64,000 bases of DNA from Zhengitettix transpicula. Taxonomy: Eukaryota > Arthropoda > Insecta > Orthoptera > Tetrigidae. Each line of letters begins with the position of its first letter. The stretch's first letter is position 1. Shown piece after piece: positions 49,201 to 63,700 of this stretch. Under the pieces are notes generated by a model, which was not told where the DNA came from, searched no databases, and saw only the letters and a list, made by a program, of their open reading frames with translations. The position numbers and the translations under genes were made by a program. The stretch is from assembly GCA_037074705.1 (NCBI GenBank), contig CM073596.1, positions 20,992,001 to 21,056,000 of the forward strand, given 5' to 3'.

Positions 49201-52200
49201 AAAAATACTTTTCTAGATGGGAACAGAACAGAAATAGAGGGGCAACAAACACCACCTCAAGCTGATCAGAGTCCATCATGGTCGACTGCAAAACGCCGAA
49301 AACGCTCCGACTCAACGGAATGCAGAACAGAGAGCAGATATTTTCAAACCAACGTTCCTTTCCGAACGACAATTCAATCTATTAAAATTTATATACGACT
49401 CCCTCAGTCATAAACATCTTTCTTCATTATTCTCTAAACGACAATCAAATTTCTTTAAGACTCACAACCTATTTCTTCGTTTCTCTCTAAACGACAGTTA
49501 ATTCTTGACACCAGTTAATGAAGTAAACCGAAGAGAGTAATACCTCAACGTAAATATTATCTCCGTCAATATATGTGGACAAACTGCATACAAGTTACGT
49601 CTTTATAGTTTAAATTGAATAAATAAAATATCCGAAACAGAATTTTCAAATCACAATTGAGAAAATACCGTTATTAATAAATGGATAAATTATAATTATA
49701 AAGGTTTCTTTTGGGGTATTTTATTTATACACATAAATTAGCACTTTCTGCATTTAAAAACATTACAGTATATTATTACGAATACGGTTGTTTTTTTAGA
49801 AATTAAATTAATAGAATCATTGAAAATTTAATGAACAGCACAAATAAAAGGACGAAAATCGCATAACGGATCATTTATATTGTGATTTACTATGAACATT
49901 TTTTCTTCGAAATATATAGCGTACCTTTATATAAAGAAAATAATGCCTTGTACCCAATTTTCGTCTATTTCGTAATTTTATTCACTTCTCTTTATTTGTA
50001 TCTTGTAATTCTAATTCTTCTTTAGACCTCTATTATAAAATCACGGTTATAAAATGATCGTTTGAATGTTTAAACTGATGTTATAAATTGGTCATCACCT
50101 TAATAAGAATGCGAGATCTTAGATTTTCACTGCGGAGGTCTACTATTAATTTATAGGATTAAAATTAATTGCATAAAAGTTGCAATGCGAAATCTGATAA
50201 TCTGTGTATCTGTCACACAGAACGCCTACGCAGAACCAGACAATGACACTCGCAACGTTGCGAGCATCTCCGTCGCCGTCGCGGTGCAAGACGTCCAAGA
50301 TACTGCCCCGATATTCTCTAGTGTGCCTCCAGTTACCAACATCCCCATTTCAGCTAAACAGGTAAGAATAGTGGATAATTCTCAGTATTCTATAGTATGT
50401 AAAACTTTCCTTACAAACTGTAAGCACTGACGGTGATTTTAACCGGGTGAGATTTTCGTAACGACAACTACCTGTTGGCTACTACGTGTTATCTAATACA
50501 ACCAAATATTAATTTTTTCATTGTGGAAAACTGGTGCCGTAGCTAGGTAAAAATACGCAAAATTAAATTACACTAAACATTTTATTTTACCTTGAGTCCT
50601 TGGCCTTGGAGTATGTTTTAAGAATACATAAAAATACACAATAATTTGAAATAATTTTTTTTAATTATTTTGCAAACTATAAAAATAGCTGTTAATATTA
50701 CTCAAAATTAATTATTAATAAGACCGAAACACACAATTAAAAACTATAATTTAACTTGTTTCATTCTTAATGTGAACCCTCATCAGGTTTACAATAAATA
50801 TATTAAATTATAGATATAATAGAACAAACAGAGTCAAGAATATCAAAGTTGAATAGTTTAATAAGGTTGGAACGTTTCATATCTTAAAATAATATAAATA
50901 TTTCTTCATAAATCAGTGTTAGTTTTTATATAAATCAGTGTTAGTTTTATATTTGTTATATTTAATGTGTAACATTTCGAATCTAATTTATATTTATAGT
51001 TTCTATCTTTATCTAAAATTTCTTAATTATCCAATTTGAAAGTATTTTTGGTATTTAAAATCTGTTTCGAATGAACAGATAATCATATGGAAGGATAATG
51101 TTATGTTTGGGCTCACTAAATCTGGTAATGAGTGCTCTTTCGGTTTGACCTGCGTCTATGGATGAACAATAAACTATGTTATGAATTTTGTTTTTATCAA
51201 AATGTATAATGATGGATATATTATGGATGGATTTAGTGAAAATCTGAATATTATAGGATTTTAAGAGACGTTTTAATACTTTGGTCGGATTTGTGTTGGA
51301 TTATGTAATCTTTCTCAATTTATTTCCGTATGAAATCTGGATGCAAGTTGGTTATTTTAATGATTTTAATTTTGTTCTTGTGAATCATAGGGTGAGTTAA
51401 TGTTTAAGTTATATATAAGTTTTCTTTGTTTTATGGGGTTTTTTAAGTAAAAGTTTAAACGTCTACCGGAATAAGTTGGTTTATACTACTATTTGTGTAA
51501 ATTTTTGTATTGGCGTAAGAAACCGAAACACCGTAAAATATTTTTTACAATTACCTGCGTGAATTTAATACAAGGACGATAATTATTAAAAGTTTGTAAG
51601 CTCCTACCAATTTTGTTTTTGTGAATGATGAAAAAAATTAATTAATATAATTGTAGTAAACAGGTTTGAAATTATTAATTTATCCCGTCACGCGAGTCAA
51701 TATTAGGACAATCACAGACAATAACTAATTTAACTAAGTTCTGTATTCATATTTGATCGTGATTAATTGACTGTGAGATAAGACTATCGGAGAATCGTAT
51801 GAAACATATTGCTAGTTATGCAACATGCATTACAGTTGTGTCATGTGGGTCCTCTGACTGCAAGGAAAAACTGCAGCCAACAATTCTAAAGGTAACGCGA
51901 ATTTTTTCTTTTGACATGCACAAATACATCTTAATTAAAAACTTTGCCTTCTGAATGATTGATGGTGAGACGATACACTTTTAATTTGGGATTCTTTTTA
52001 TTTATAAGGGTGATGTGGTTCTGCGCGTCCAAGCTGAAGATGGAGATCGTGGAAATCCTCGTACCCTGCGTTATGGTTTAGTGTCTGAAGGAAGTCCTCT
52101 AGTCACATATTTTTTCGTTGATGAAAGGACAGGTAAGAAAATTTAATTTCAGCATGACGTCATATCAATTATAGAAATTGGCGCGGTTTATTTTAGTATA

Positions 52201-54737
52201 CATTAAATATTTGTCATTATTTCTGGAGAGCATGAAAAACTTGCCCACCTAGTCAGGCTATGGAGATTGCTGTTGTATCAAGAACATGAACCAAAAGCTA
52301 TTATAGATTTCTGAAATAATTAAAAAGCAGACAAAAATGAAAATAACTTCAGAACAGAATATCTGCAAAGCTACGTGTCTATTAAGCGGGGAACCAAAAT
52401 ATTGTTGGTAATTGTTTAGTGACCCAGAATTTATATACCATTTTAATTTCCCATATCGATTCGACATTAACAAAACTACATTAATTAAAATACTTAACTT
52501 CTTATGTGCTAGTTGGCGATTCATCATACAATAATCTAATAGCTATATTTATCTGAATTCATTGAATTAAAAATGAATAAATCAGACAAATTTGTCAGAA
52601 ATATATTAGAATAAAATAAAATATAGAGTATATAAATAAAAAAAATTGGTACGTCTTCATGTGCAGTTATAAATTTTTTCTTGAAATAAACTTACATAGT
52701 TAAAAAATTTTGGAGTCAAATTCTAAACGTGTGCCATTAATGAGTAAATATATAAAAATATATTTCTGACAAATTTCTCTGGTTTATTCATTTATAATCA
52801 CAATCTAAATACGCGCAACTATTATTATATGGCATGTTAATAGCTCAATAATTAAACAAACTACTCGGGGTTAGAATAAATAAATAAACTGACCATAAGT
52901 CAGAAAATTTTAAATTAAAATGGTAATTAATACAATAAAAGTATATTATTACGACATTTCGTTCTTAATTTTTAATTTCATCAGGTGTGCAGTCAATTTT
53001 AAAATAATTTTAAAAACATTGTCATATTCAGTAGATTCTTTATAGAAGCCAAGCTTCAAGGATGTGACGAAAGTAGTTATAAAAGACTTAACTGCTTTTA
53101 AGAAAGCCAGACGGTGCCTTTGAAATTTACTCAAAATTTATTTATGCAATATTAATTTTTGGAAGATATTAATGGAACATCTTGGCATTATATACAAATT
53201 TTTCATAATACTCCACTTCGCTCAAGATATTTTTGTTCTAATATTAATAATTATATATATCTCTTTTCTTTTAAAAATTAATTAACACGTGATTAAGTCC
53301 CAAATTAGGGACGAAACGTCGTAATAATTTATTTAGTTTGTTTTAAATTTTTTTCTGACGTATGCCCAATTTGTTTTTTTATTGTAATATAAACATGTCA
53401 CCAACTAGGAAATAGCTAGATATTTTCATTAAAATTGTTTCATGTATCTCTAATCCATATGAGTAGTTAAAATGGTATTTAAATACCCGCATTGGGTTAC
53501 TAAATAATTACCAATAATTTTTGTGTTTCCAAAGTCAATAAAGACGCGGCTATACAGATATTTTGTTCTGAAGTTATTTTCATTTCTGTCCATTTTTTAA
53601 ATTTATTTTAGAATGTAGAAGTGGTTTCGGTTCACAGACTTGATTCTGTATGTACTAGGATAGAACAATAAACTGTTTCCTATTAATGATTAGGCCATAT
53701 AAGGATTCCGCATGAACTGGGATCAACTTCAAAAATAGATTATCCGCACTGCGAAAGACAAGAACCTGTCCAGGTAGGCAAGTTTTTAATGGCAAATATT
53801 TAATGCAATTTTTCTTGAAATAAACATTATTATACAGCGCCAATTCACATACATAGTTGCACGACTCTTTAAACTTGTCTCACAATTTTTAAACATTTAA
53901 TGTGATGTTTTATTTATTCTAAACTCAGGTATATGCAGTGAATTATTCTCTACATATAAATAGAAATTTTTTTACAGTGGATTATATTTTATATAAAAGT
54001 TGAAACGTATTACACATTATAATAATATTTATGTAGCTGCTTGTTATGACTTTATATATATAACAAAGCTCTGGAAATAAAATACGATTTATTTGTTGTA
54101 AGTGGCTGAGATTTGAGCCGTAGCTGACCGATCTCTCGGTGAACTACTTTCACAGCACAAAGACGTTTTTTCTGCGCATGAGTCCGAGGCATAGCGTGCG
54201 TCTAAAGGCTGCTCACGTATTCAATCCAGATTACTAGAAGGCTACGGAAGTGCTGATAAGGCGCGTTATTAGTGAGGTCCAAGGACCTCTGCCAGCTTGA
54301 TGAATCGACTTTACGTGCAAACGTCTTTACCGAGAATCGATGTAGCAAGAAAATTTTCTGAGGTCAGCTCCATCAAGTACTGTCCACTTAGACGTCATGT
54401 AACGACCGTAAATAATGTCTTTCTTTGATGTTTCTAAGCTATTCATGCTTCTACTGCATCGATGAGTGGCACACGTTTCTGAAGAAAACTAAAAAAACGG
54501 ACAGAAATGAAAATAACTTAACAATGTTACGTAAAAATATATCTAAGGCCGTCTATTTTTTTAAATTTAGTCTTATAATTTAAAAAAAATTGTAAGCAAA
54601 AACGATAAGAAAATCCATATAGAAGTAACTTCTTGTAAACTCATAGAGTTAATTGGACTGGAAAGTCTGAAATTTTTGCCTAAGACTATAAACGATGTCA
54701 CTGCAATACGTAAGCACTTGCTACATTTACACTTCAT

Positions 54738-54778
<41 letters not shown>

Positions 54779-57700
54779 CATATATATATATATATATTTC
54801 CAAGGCACGCACTATCCTATACTGAGGACGAAACGTCGTGTTAATTTATATGCTACTAAATTATATGTGACCAATTTGGCTGGTTTCATGCAATTGTAAT
54901 TAGGCTATATTGAAATCAGATAAATATAACTATATATATTGTAGTAATTGGTAATTAAGGCATTGTGCTAATTGGAAAGTTGGATTGTAGAGGACTCATT
55001 ATTAGTGGATATAGAGCGGACGCCGCAACAATCCGGCGAGGCAAAGAAAACATTGTTGATCAGTTGAGAGAGTTTACGCGCTCAAAAATCTACGAGACGA
55101 AGAGGACAGTCGGGCAGTAGGCAGCGAGGAGAAAAGACTAAAAATTCCAAGTCACGAAAATTTGAACAGTACAGTCGGTCAGCAGACAGCGAATAGAACG
55201 GACGAAAATAACTCATTGAAAGTTTTACAGTCGGCAGTCAGAACGAAAGATTGTGGCCCAGCCACAAACATGCTTTCAGTTATTAAAAAGTAAAGCAATA
55301 TTCAGACAAACCAATGAAGTCCATTGTCAACTAAAGTCACGAGATCTACAAATCCAGGTTGCAGTAAAGCATCGAGAACCAACCAATTTGTGTTAAACCA
55401 ACTAACAAACAACGCCAATTAGAGTCTGTGAGAACTTAGAATCAGTGATGTCCCCAAAAAAATTGTGCACGAAAAACTAAAAATGAGACCTGGGCGGCCG
55501 TAAGTAGAGAAAACTTTAAAATAATTTGTGAACCGTGTTTAAAAGATAAAAGTCTGATCGTTCTTTAATTTTAATTATTTAATTATCGATAAAATAAGAT
55601 TCTTAATTCTTGATAAAATTGAAATTGTTTAAATTCAATCTTTAGTATTATTTCTTCCGCAACAAATTTCGTCTATGTTCAGACGCATTAACTTCCATAA
55701 AAGGTAAATGTAATCTTGATTATATAAATTCTGCAATTTATCAAACCCTGTTCAAGACCCTGAGATCCCAATTATTTTGTGTATTTTATATGTGTTTTAA
55801 AATTGATAATAAATTTTGTTTAATAGTTTTCACTTAAGTTCTTTCATTTAAAAACGCCACATCCATAAACATTAATATTATATTTATTTAATCATTACAA
55901 TATATATATTTAGTCGGGAAATTTTTTGACGATTGTGACGTAATGTGGTCATAACCATTCTTTTTTCGGGCATTCCATTGTCTGAGAAAAACATGAAGAA
56001 GAGGCTAAGCGAACAGAGGAAAGCCGAAGAAGAAACAACAGACACGAAATATAGAAGCGATCAGCAGGGATTAGAAGGCAGAGATCACAAGACAGAAAAA
56101 CCCTCATAGTTAAGGTTTACCGAGCGAAGAAGTAATTAATCATTCAAAAGAAGAAGTGGATACAAAGAAAGTATATGGTGAAAGCAGACAATGGAATACT
56201 CCAGAAATGTTTATAACACTAAGTATTCCTGTTTATGCATTTAATTGGATATCGTTGGCGAAGATGGTAGTAAAATTTATTGTGAATGTATGAACTGGTA
56301 CTCAGAAACTCAGTTTCGGAGATAACAATGCAGTTTATTTGTGTCCTGTATGATTTGGGTGTTCTTTTCCAGGCGAAGTGACTTTAAATCGTTCCGTGGA
56401 AGAGTTGGCTGCCGTGACACATTCCCATCAACCTATCATGCTTACCGTCCTTGCCGACGAAGTGCGGATGGACCAAAATGAGCCTCCAGCTCAGTCTGCC
56501 ACAGCTCAAGTGGCTCTCTTCCTGGAGCCGTCGCCAAACTCACCACCTTACTTCAAGACAACCAGGTACAGTATGCCTTCAAGTCACGAGGCATCGGCTA
56601 TTTTCTACCTGTGAAAATTGATAGAAAATAGATGCTCTAAAGCAAACATTGCCAATTTTCCACAGCATGACAATGCAATAGCGACATTGAAAGAAAGATT
56701 CGTTTCATTCAGATCAAGAGATTGTAAGAGTAACAAAGATTTAGTATTATGAAATCATTTCTAGTCATAGACCCTCTGAAAAGAAATGTTATCTCAAAGA
56801 ATTACCTTTACATAATCATACTTCATAAAGAGAAATGTTATGTCACTTTGTCAGTATCACATAATAATTTCAACTAAAGCCCTTGTTATGCCTTTTTGCT
56901 TTTCTTATCCGGCAATGATATCCTTTATAAAGTATTTGTACATTCTTCTTTTTAACCAGCGTTAATTTGTGTGCTTTAGCCTCCATCCACCATGCTTTTA
57001 TTTTCACTGTTTGTATGTCGTTCAAAATTCCTTCCAGACTTTGTCTTTTGGTCTGTTATTTTCTTCTATTGCGTCCTGGCTGTCAAAAAGTTAACTTATT
57101 ATATATTCCATTATTCTTGCATTTCCTAGCCATTTAAGCCTAGATAATTTTAGCATAATTCTTTTTTTTAACAGTTCTCACATTTGCCACTTACATTTTG
57201 AACAAATTTTCATACCAAAAATTCCTTATTCAAAATTGAAGAGTTTCAAGTAATGGTCCTGAACCTTGTAATCGGATAATCACATCATCTTTTTTAAAAA
57301 AATTAGTTACCTAAATAAATACATTCTTAAAACATTAAAACTGAGCTTTTTGATTTGAAGTATTGGCTAGTTTTCATTTTGGAAAGAAACAAATTTTAAC
57401 TGATTTTTTGTCAATTACAGATTTGAAACACACATTCCTGAAAATAGCATTCAAGGTACAAAATTACATTTTGACAATTCCTACATTGCAGAGATTAGAG
57501 ATGATGATGTAGTAAGTATGTAATAGCTCTACTTATATTTTTATTTCAATTAATGTATAATTGTGGATTAAATAATTAATCATCGATTTTATTTCTTTTC
57601 CACAAATAAAAAACTTATATATTCATAATTGTGAAGACCCAGTTCTGGTGTGATCAAAACTTATGATGACATAAAAACAAATCACATGTTAACTACATTG

Positions 57701-60700
57701 GACATTAATTTAAGAATAATTGTAATTTCTCGTACAATTTTTTGAACTACTCTAATGAAATTTTGTGCACTTTTTTCTTTTGTATAGGGCAAATTTGGCG
57801 TATTTTCTATTTCACTTAATGACAGTGACACATTTGAAGTTTCACCTCATGTTGGAGAACAGAAATCAAGCTTTGAATTAAGAGTGAGAAATAACCATTT
57901 GCTTGACTATGAAAAATATCATAATATTACTTTGAAAGTAAGGAACCATTTATATTAATTGTTGCCTTCTTCTTGTCAAATAATTAGGATACAACTCAAT
58001 AATAAATTCTTCTAGACTCTCAAATATAACTTTTTTATAAATAAAAAAATTTCAGGTTATAGCAAAGGAACTAGGTCCTGATGAATCCTTATCAAGCTTT
58101 GCAGAAGTGATAGTACATATCGAAGATGTTAATGACAACCCTCCAGAATTTGAACTACCTAAGTATGAAGTAACTTTATTGGAAAATGTTACTCAGGGTG
58201 TCATTGTAACTCAGGTATTACCACATTTAATATTAATAATGTTTCTATTTAATTATTTAACTTATAACACTTTGTGTTGTAAGCTCAGATGTTTTCAAGT
58301 TTCAAATTAGCTTATTACATTTCATCAGCAAAAAAATATTGCACTATATTAAAAATAACTCATGTAATTCATGTTATTGACATAATTATGCTGGTAATAG
58401 AACTCAACTGAAATTACTTCAGTCAAATTTCTGTATACATTTGACAATTTCACTTCCATTCATCATAAATAGGAAGGTAATGTGAACAAAGTTAAATAAT
58501 GATCATCTATATGTTATGTGTAACTCTACCTAAACAGTGACTAGATAATTTGTTACATAGCTATAAACATAATTTTATATGAACAATCAATAATCAACCA
58601 ATATTTGCTTGATGGTTCTTATATCTTTAGAAATTTATAATTCAATATAACACACTCAGCAATTTTCCAATTGCTAGTTTTTTTGCCATAAAATTTTAAG
58701 TGTTTGAGATTTTTCTAAATTAGATTTTAAATTATCCACAATAGGTAAGAGCACATGACAAAGATTCAGATAGATATGGAACAATACGTTATACTCAAAT
58801 TCATGGTTATCCAAGCACATCACTGAAACTTGACTCAGTGACTGGATTGATAACTATAGCTACTGTCCACCATGAGTTTGATCGTGAGAATGCTGCAGGT
58901 GAGTACATATCCAAATATATAACTTATTTTCACCGACCATTCATTTATGGTTTTATTTGCAATATTTATTTATGATGGACCTTCCATTTAATTGTGAATT
59001 TCAGAATATCTTATGCATGTCGAGGCAAGAGATATGAATGGCAGTCCACAGGGAAATGCAGCACAAGTTCCATTACTTATAAAACTTCAAGATGTTAATG
59101 ATGAGCCACCTGTGTTTGACAGGAAACTATTTGAATTTGTGCTACGCTCTGATTACAGTGATTTCACTGCTCCAGCATTTATTAAGGTGAAGCTAGTTAC
59201 CAATTTATGTCAATAAATAATCATTTGTAGCTGATGGAGGTAATTAAATAAAAAACAGGAAATAAACAAGTTTTTTAAAAATAATAATCATATACAGCTG
59301 ATAGGGGTGATTGTATTCTTTTTTTAAAAAAAACATTTATTAAGTAATAAATTTTTGGGTCGAGTGTCACTTTATCTAGCAAGTGTTACTTAAAGAACGT
59401 AATTTTATACAATTGAATATGCTTATTTACAAATAATGATTTTTATTAAAACAACTATGATATTAGTAGCCGTTATATCAGGGACACAATCTATGTTCTT
59501 TTCGTTTTTAAAATTAACTAAGGACTTGGATATCCTCATTTTGGCTTACTACTTCGACTATAATTATAAAGTATCATTTGAACAAAAATTTCTGTTTCCA
59601 AATGTTACCTAAGTAAATGTTTTGTCTCAAAAGTATATATTTATTTACTCTGAGACAATAATCAATGTTTGTTAGCTTCTCTCATTTATTTATGAAACTT
59701 TTGTACATTTTAAAAACTTTTTACATATGCCATCACAAATTAAGCAAATATGAGAATTTCTAGCTGTCAGAAAACCTGTAAATAATTATTTGACATTCAT
59801 ATTTTTATTTTGTTTCAGGCCACTGATGCTGATGCAGATGCACCAAATAATGTAATAAATTATTATATGAAAGGAAATAATTTTAAAGATAAATTTCATT
59901 TGGATAAACTAACAGGCTAGTATTAGATTCATTTGTCCTGAATATATCCTCAAAGTCACAATAAGATACAAAGTATAACTAAAAATTGTTCATGTAGAAA
60001 AAGTGCTGTATAAAATATGGAAACACTACTTGTATTACAAATTAATGGATACATAGAAAAATATCAACTGATCTAGGAATCGAACCTCTTCTTATGCTCT
60101 TTCTCTAATCACTGTGCTATCCCTGTTGACTCCTTAACACATGTGAGCTTTATGACTGGGAGTAGACAAGGATGGCACAGGGGTTAGAGTGATATCATAC
60201 TTAGTGGAGATCCTGGTATGGTTGAGGATTTTTCTATCCTAATTTGTTAATTCAGTTTCATTGCTTTAGGGCTGAGCTCTGATCAACAGCATTTCTTCTA
60301 TTATTGATATATTACAAAAGAAACTAATGTGTATGCTTCTTACATTTATAAGCTGATATTCAATTAAAATGAAAAAATATAAAATAATTTATTATAGGTA
60401 GACTGAGTGTGAAAGAGCGTATGAGTATAGATTATTCACAACCTAGAATTAAAAGAGCTGCTGTGTCTCCAGATTTGGACACTTTAATAGAACTACAAGT
60501 AGAGGCTGTAGACTTAGGTAAGCTGGATTAAATTTCTTTCATGCAAAATATATTACGTTTTGCATACATTTTGCCTTTAATTTCTTGCTTCTTCCTGTTG
60601 ACATAATTATAACAATTAATTTCATATAATTGAAAACATAAAATCAAATTTTGGTCTCAAAATATATTTAGTTACATCATTAACTTTTAAACGGCATTAG

Positions 60701-63700
60701 TAGTAAGATCCCCATTATGGCTTATATTGTTGTCATAAGCAAAATCTAATATTTAAAAGTAATATTCCATAAACTTATAAAATATTGTTCTTGTTATAAG
60801 ACAAAACCTCTTCCATGGTTCAACTTCTAAGGAAATAAGTTGTAAATATTACACACAATATTTATGGCACTGATATAAGAAGTATAGAACTTTATTATGA
60901 CTGGGGCAGGTTTAAGTTATTGTTGTAAGTAATGTTCATGAATATATCAATCCATTAAGTTAAAACCATTTGGAGTTATAACAATATGAATTAAAGTTGA
61001 ATGCCTCATGCTAACTAACACTGAAAAACTATTAGAAATAATTTAATATAACCAAATCAACTGAGTAAATATAAATAATTAATAAAACTATAATCAGGTT
61101 AAGATTGACAAACCCACCTCATTATATCTTCAGTCATTTTGTAACAATATTTACACTGAGTTAAATAAGTTTTGTATAAATGATTTCAAACCTGTATAAA
61201 CTGTAATTCTTTCAGGAATTCCATCTCAAAGTGCTCAAACCACTGTACATATTTATCCACCTCAAATTAAGTCTCGCTTGATGCGCTTTATTGTTGCTGG
61301 TGCCCCAATAGATAAGAGCAGAATCCAGAAATTACTTGCAGCTGTAATGGGAAGCAATGTGAACATCATATCAGTAGCACCATATGTTGAGCAACAACGT
61401 CTACAGGAAGAAGGAACTTTCCAACGTGAAGAACTTGCGAACAAGTATGATTATGTATACAGCCAAAATTAAGTATTAATAACAATAAAAAGTTATTTTG
61501 TTAAATACTTCCAACAACAGTTTCATATGTTTAATTTGAATCAGAAGTGCAGCAAATGTAATTAAAAATTATATTTTATAACATTATAACAAATTATGAT
61601 AAAATACACTTTAATACTAATGTACAAATATTTCCACTTAAATATGATTTCAGAATGTAATTTCATTGAAATTCACTTTAGTAATTGTCAATCTTCACTT
61701 TCAGGAGCTTAGTTATAGCTGAAATTGAGAATGGAGGGGAGCCTATTGTTGATTTAAGTCAATTTCTTGGCAATATATCAAACTCAGGCACAAATATGAA
61801 ACCTGAACCCACAGAAGCTGTTGTTAATGTAGTGGTAAGACACACAAATATTATTTTGTAAGTTAAAAAGTATCAGTTGTCATTTCAGCCTATATGTTTA
61901 AGATTTCTATTTAAAATGATTGAACTGAATAATGATAGATTTCATTATAATATATTTTGATGGGATGTGTCACTGAAAATATTTTGTTTCAGTAATGTTT
62001 ATTTTTACTCCATGGCAGATTTAATATGGTCTCCACATAATAACATTTATTTGTCTAATATCACCCATAATTTTGATAATTAAGATATTTGAGTATCTGC
62101 TATAAATTAAATATTTTACAGAAGGAGTATAGAGCAGACAGTAGTGCACTCTTCTGGATTTTGATAGTAATGGCAATACTCATAATCATTGTTATCATAA
62201 TCCTTATTTTATGCTGTATTTGTGATGGCTGTCCACTGTATGTTAGCCCCAGGTAATTATCTCAATGTTTCCATAATATTTAAACTAAATTTATAAATTG
62301 TATTGTATACTTAATGAATTAAAAAATATTATTTATGATTTATGCTACTTGTAGATTTATTTTATCTTAATACTATGGAGCATTTCCTTTAAAAACTATT
62401 GTCAAAACTGAATTCCTTCCTTTTACAATACTCTGTAATGTATTTTGAAATTTTTGTTAAAAAATTATTACACAATATAAAGCACAATTTATTTTATAAT
62501 TTAATTACAGAATGTAAACAAACTAAATGAGACTACTAAAATCAGGGAATATTGGGCCATGCATCAGAGGCTACCTTAAGAATTTTAGTGGTTTTATTTC
62601 CAACAGTTACTTGGTATGCAAATACATACGTATAAATTTACCTCTTGTTGATTTCACTTTTGCTTGGTGCTTTACATAGACAGAATTCACATCTTGCCTG
62701 CATAAGTTATCACATTGTCACAACATCTGTAAAAGACTGACATTGTTATGGTGCGGACATCTGCAGATGTAGGGTTATAAAAATCTCTCAACTTTGTTTT
62801 CTTCTTCATTATCTCAGATATTCTTCAATAACTTTTTGTCATAATAAATTATGTATAAGTGCATCTTTATCTCTCTGGCTGTCCTAAAACCTTTACACAC
62901 TTATTTAAGCTATTCTATCCTTAGAATTACATATTAAATAATGTCGAGAAACATTACTGACCTTCTTCTCTGCCAAATTCTCTTCAACCTCTGCTCCCAC
63001 TAAAGAGTCTCACAGTTCAATACTCCCTTGATGACAAATGTTTCTGTTTGTCCTCTGACTAGGTCATGGGACATTGTGCTGTTTTCAACTCAATGATGTT
63101 CTCTCTCTGCTGCCCAATGATCTTTCTCAGCCCATACATAAGTCTGACTTTCAAGCCTGATGCCAATGGTGAATCCAAAACCGAGTCCCAAATACAATTA
63201 AAAGTTGAAAATTAATAAATTATCCCCCTTGAAACCAATTTTTCAAGTTAAAAACATATTTATCATGATTATTGATACAAGGAAACTATGCTTTCATAAT
63301 ACTTTCAATTTTTTCTAATTTTTTGATAGTTACATTTATTGTTTCAGTTGTTGCACAATGAAATAGTAGTTAAACATTAATATGTACATAGCAATGTGAT
63401 TTTCATGCATTACATGTACAAAGCAACTTCTTGATATAGAATAAAAATGCATCCATACCCAGAAATAAATATCAGATTGTACTGTTTGTGATGATAGTAA
63501 AAAGAAACCCTAATGAATTAATTTAGAACATAATTTAACATACTTTGTATACACATATTACACAGCAGTTTTTATTGTGATGAAGCAATTTTGAAAGTGT
63601 TCTCTATATTTCATTTTTAAATAATTTATAATTACTTAAAATAAAATTGGATAAATTATAAATAGTGTTTTCAGGAAGCGGGCTAGGGTGGCATCGGCTG

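Noticed and set aside
49135..49413. Plus-strand frame of 92 codons in a cadherin intron
   Set aside because: Opens with GTG rather than ATG, has no cadherin-like sequence and would break the phase between flanking exons.
59916..59922. Missing GT donor taken as a sign of a pseudogene
   Set aside because: A GC donor restores the exact conserved cadherin motif in frame, and all other exons are intact.
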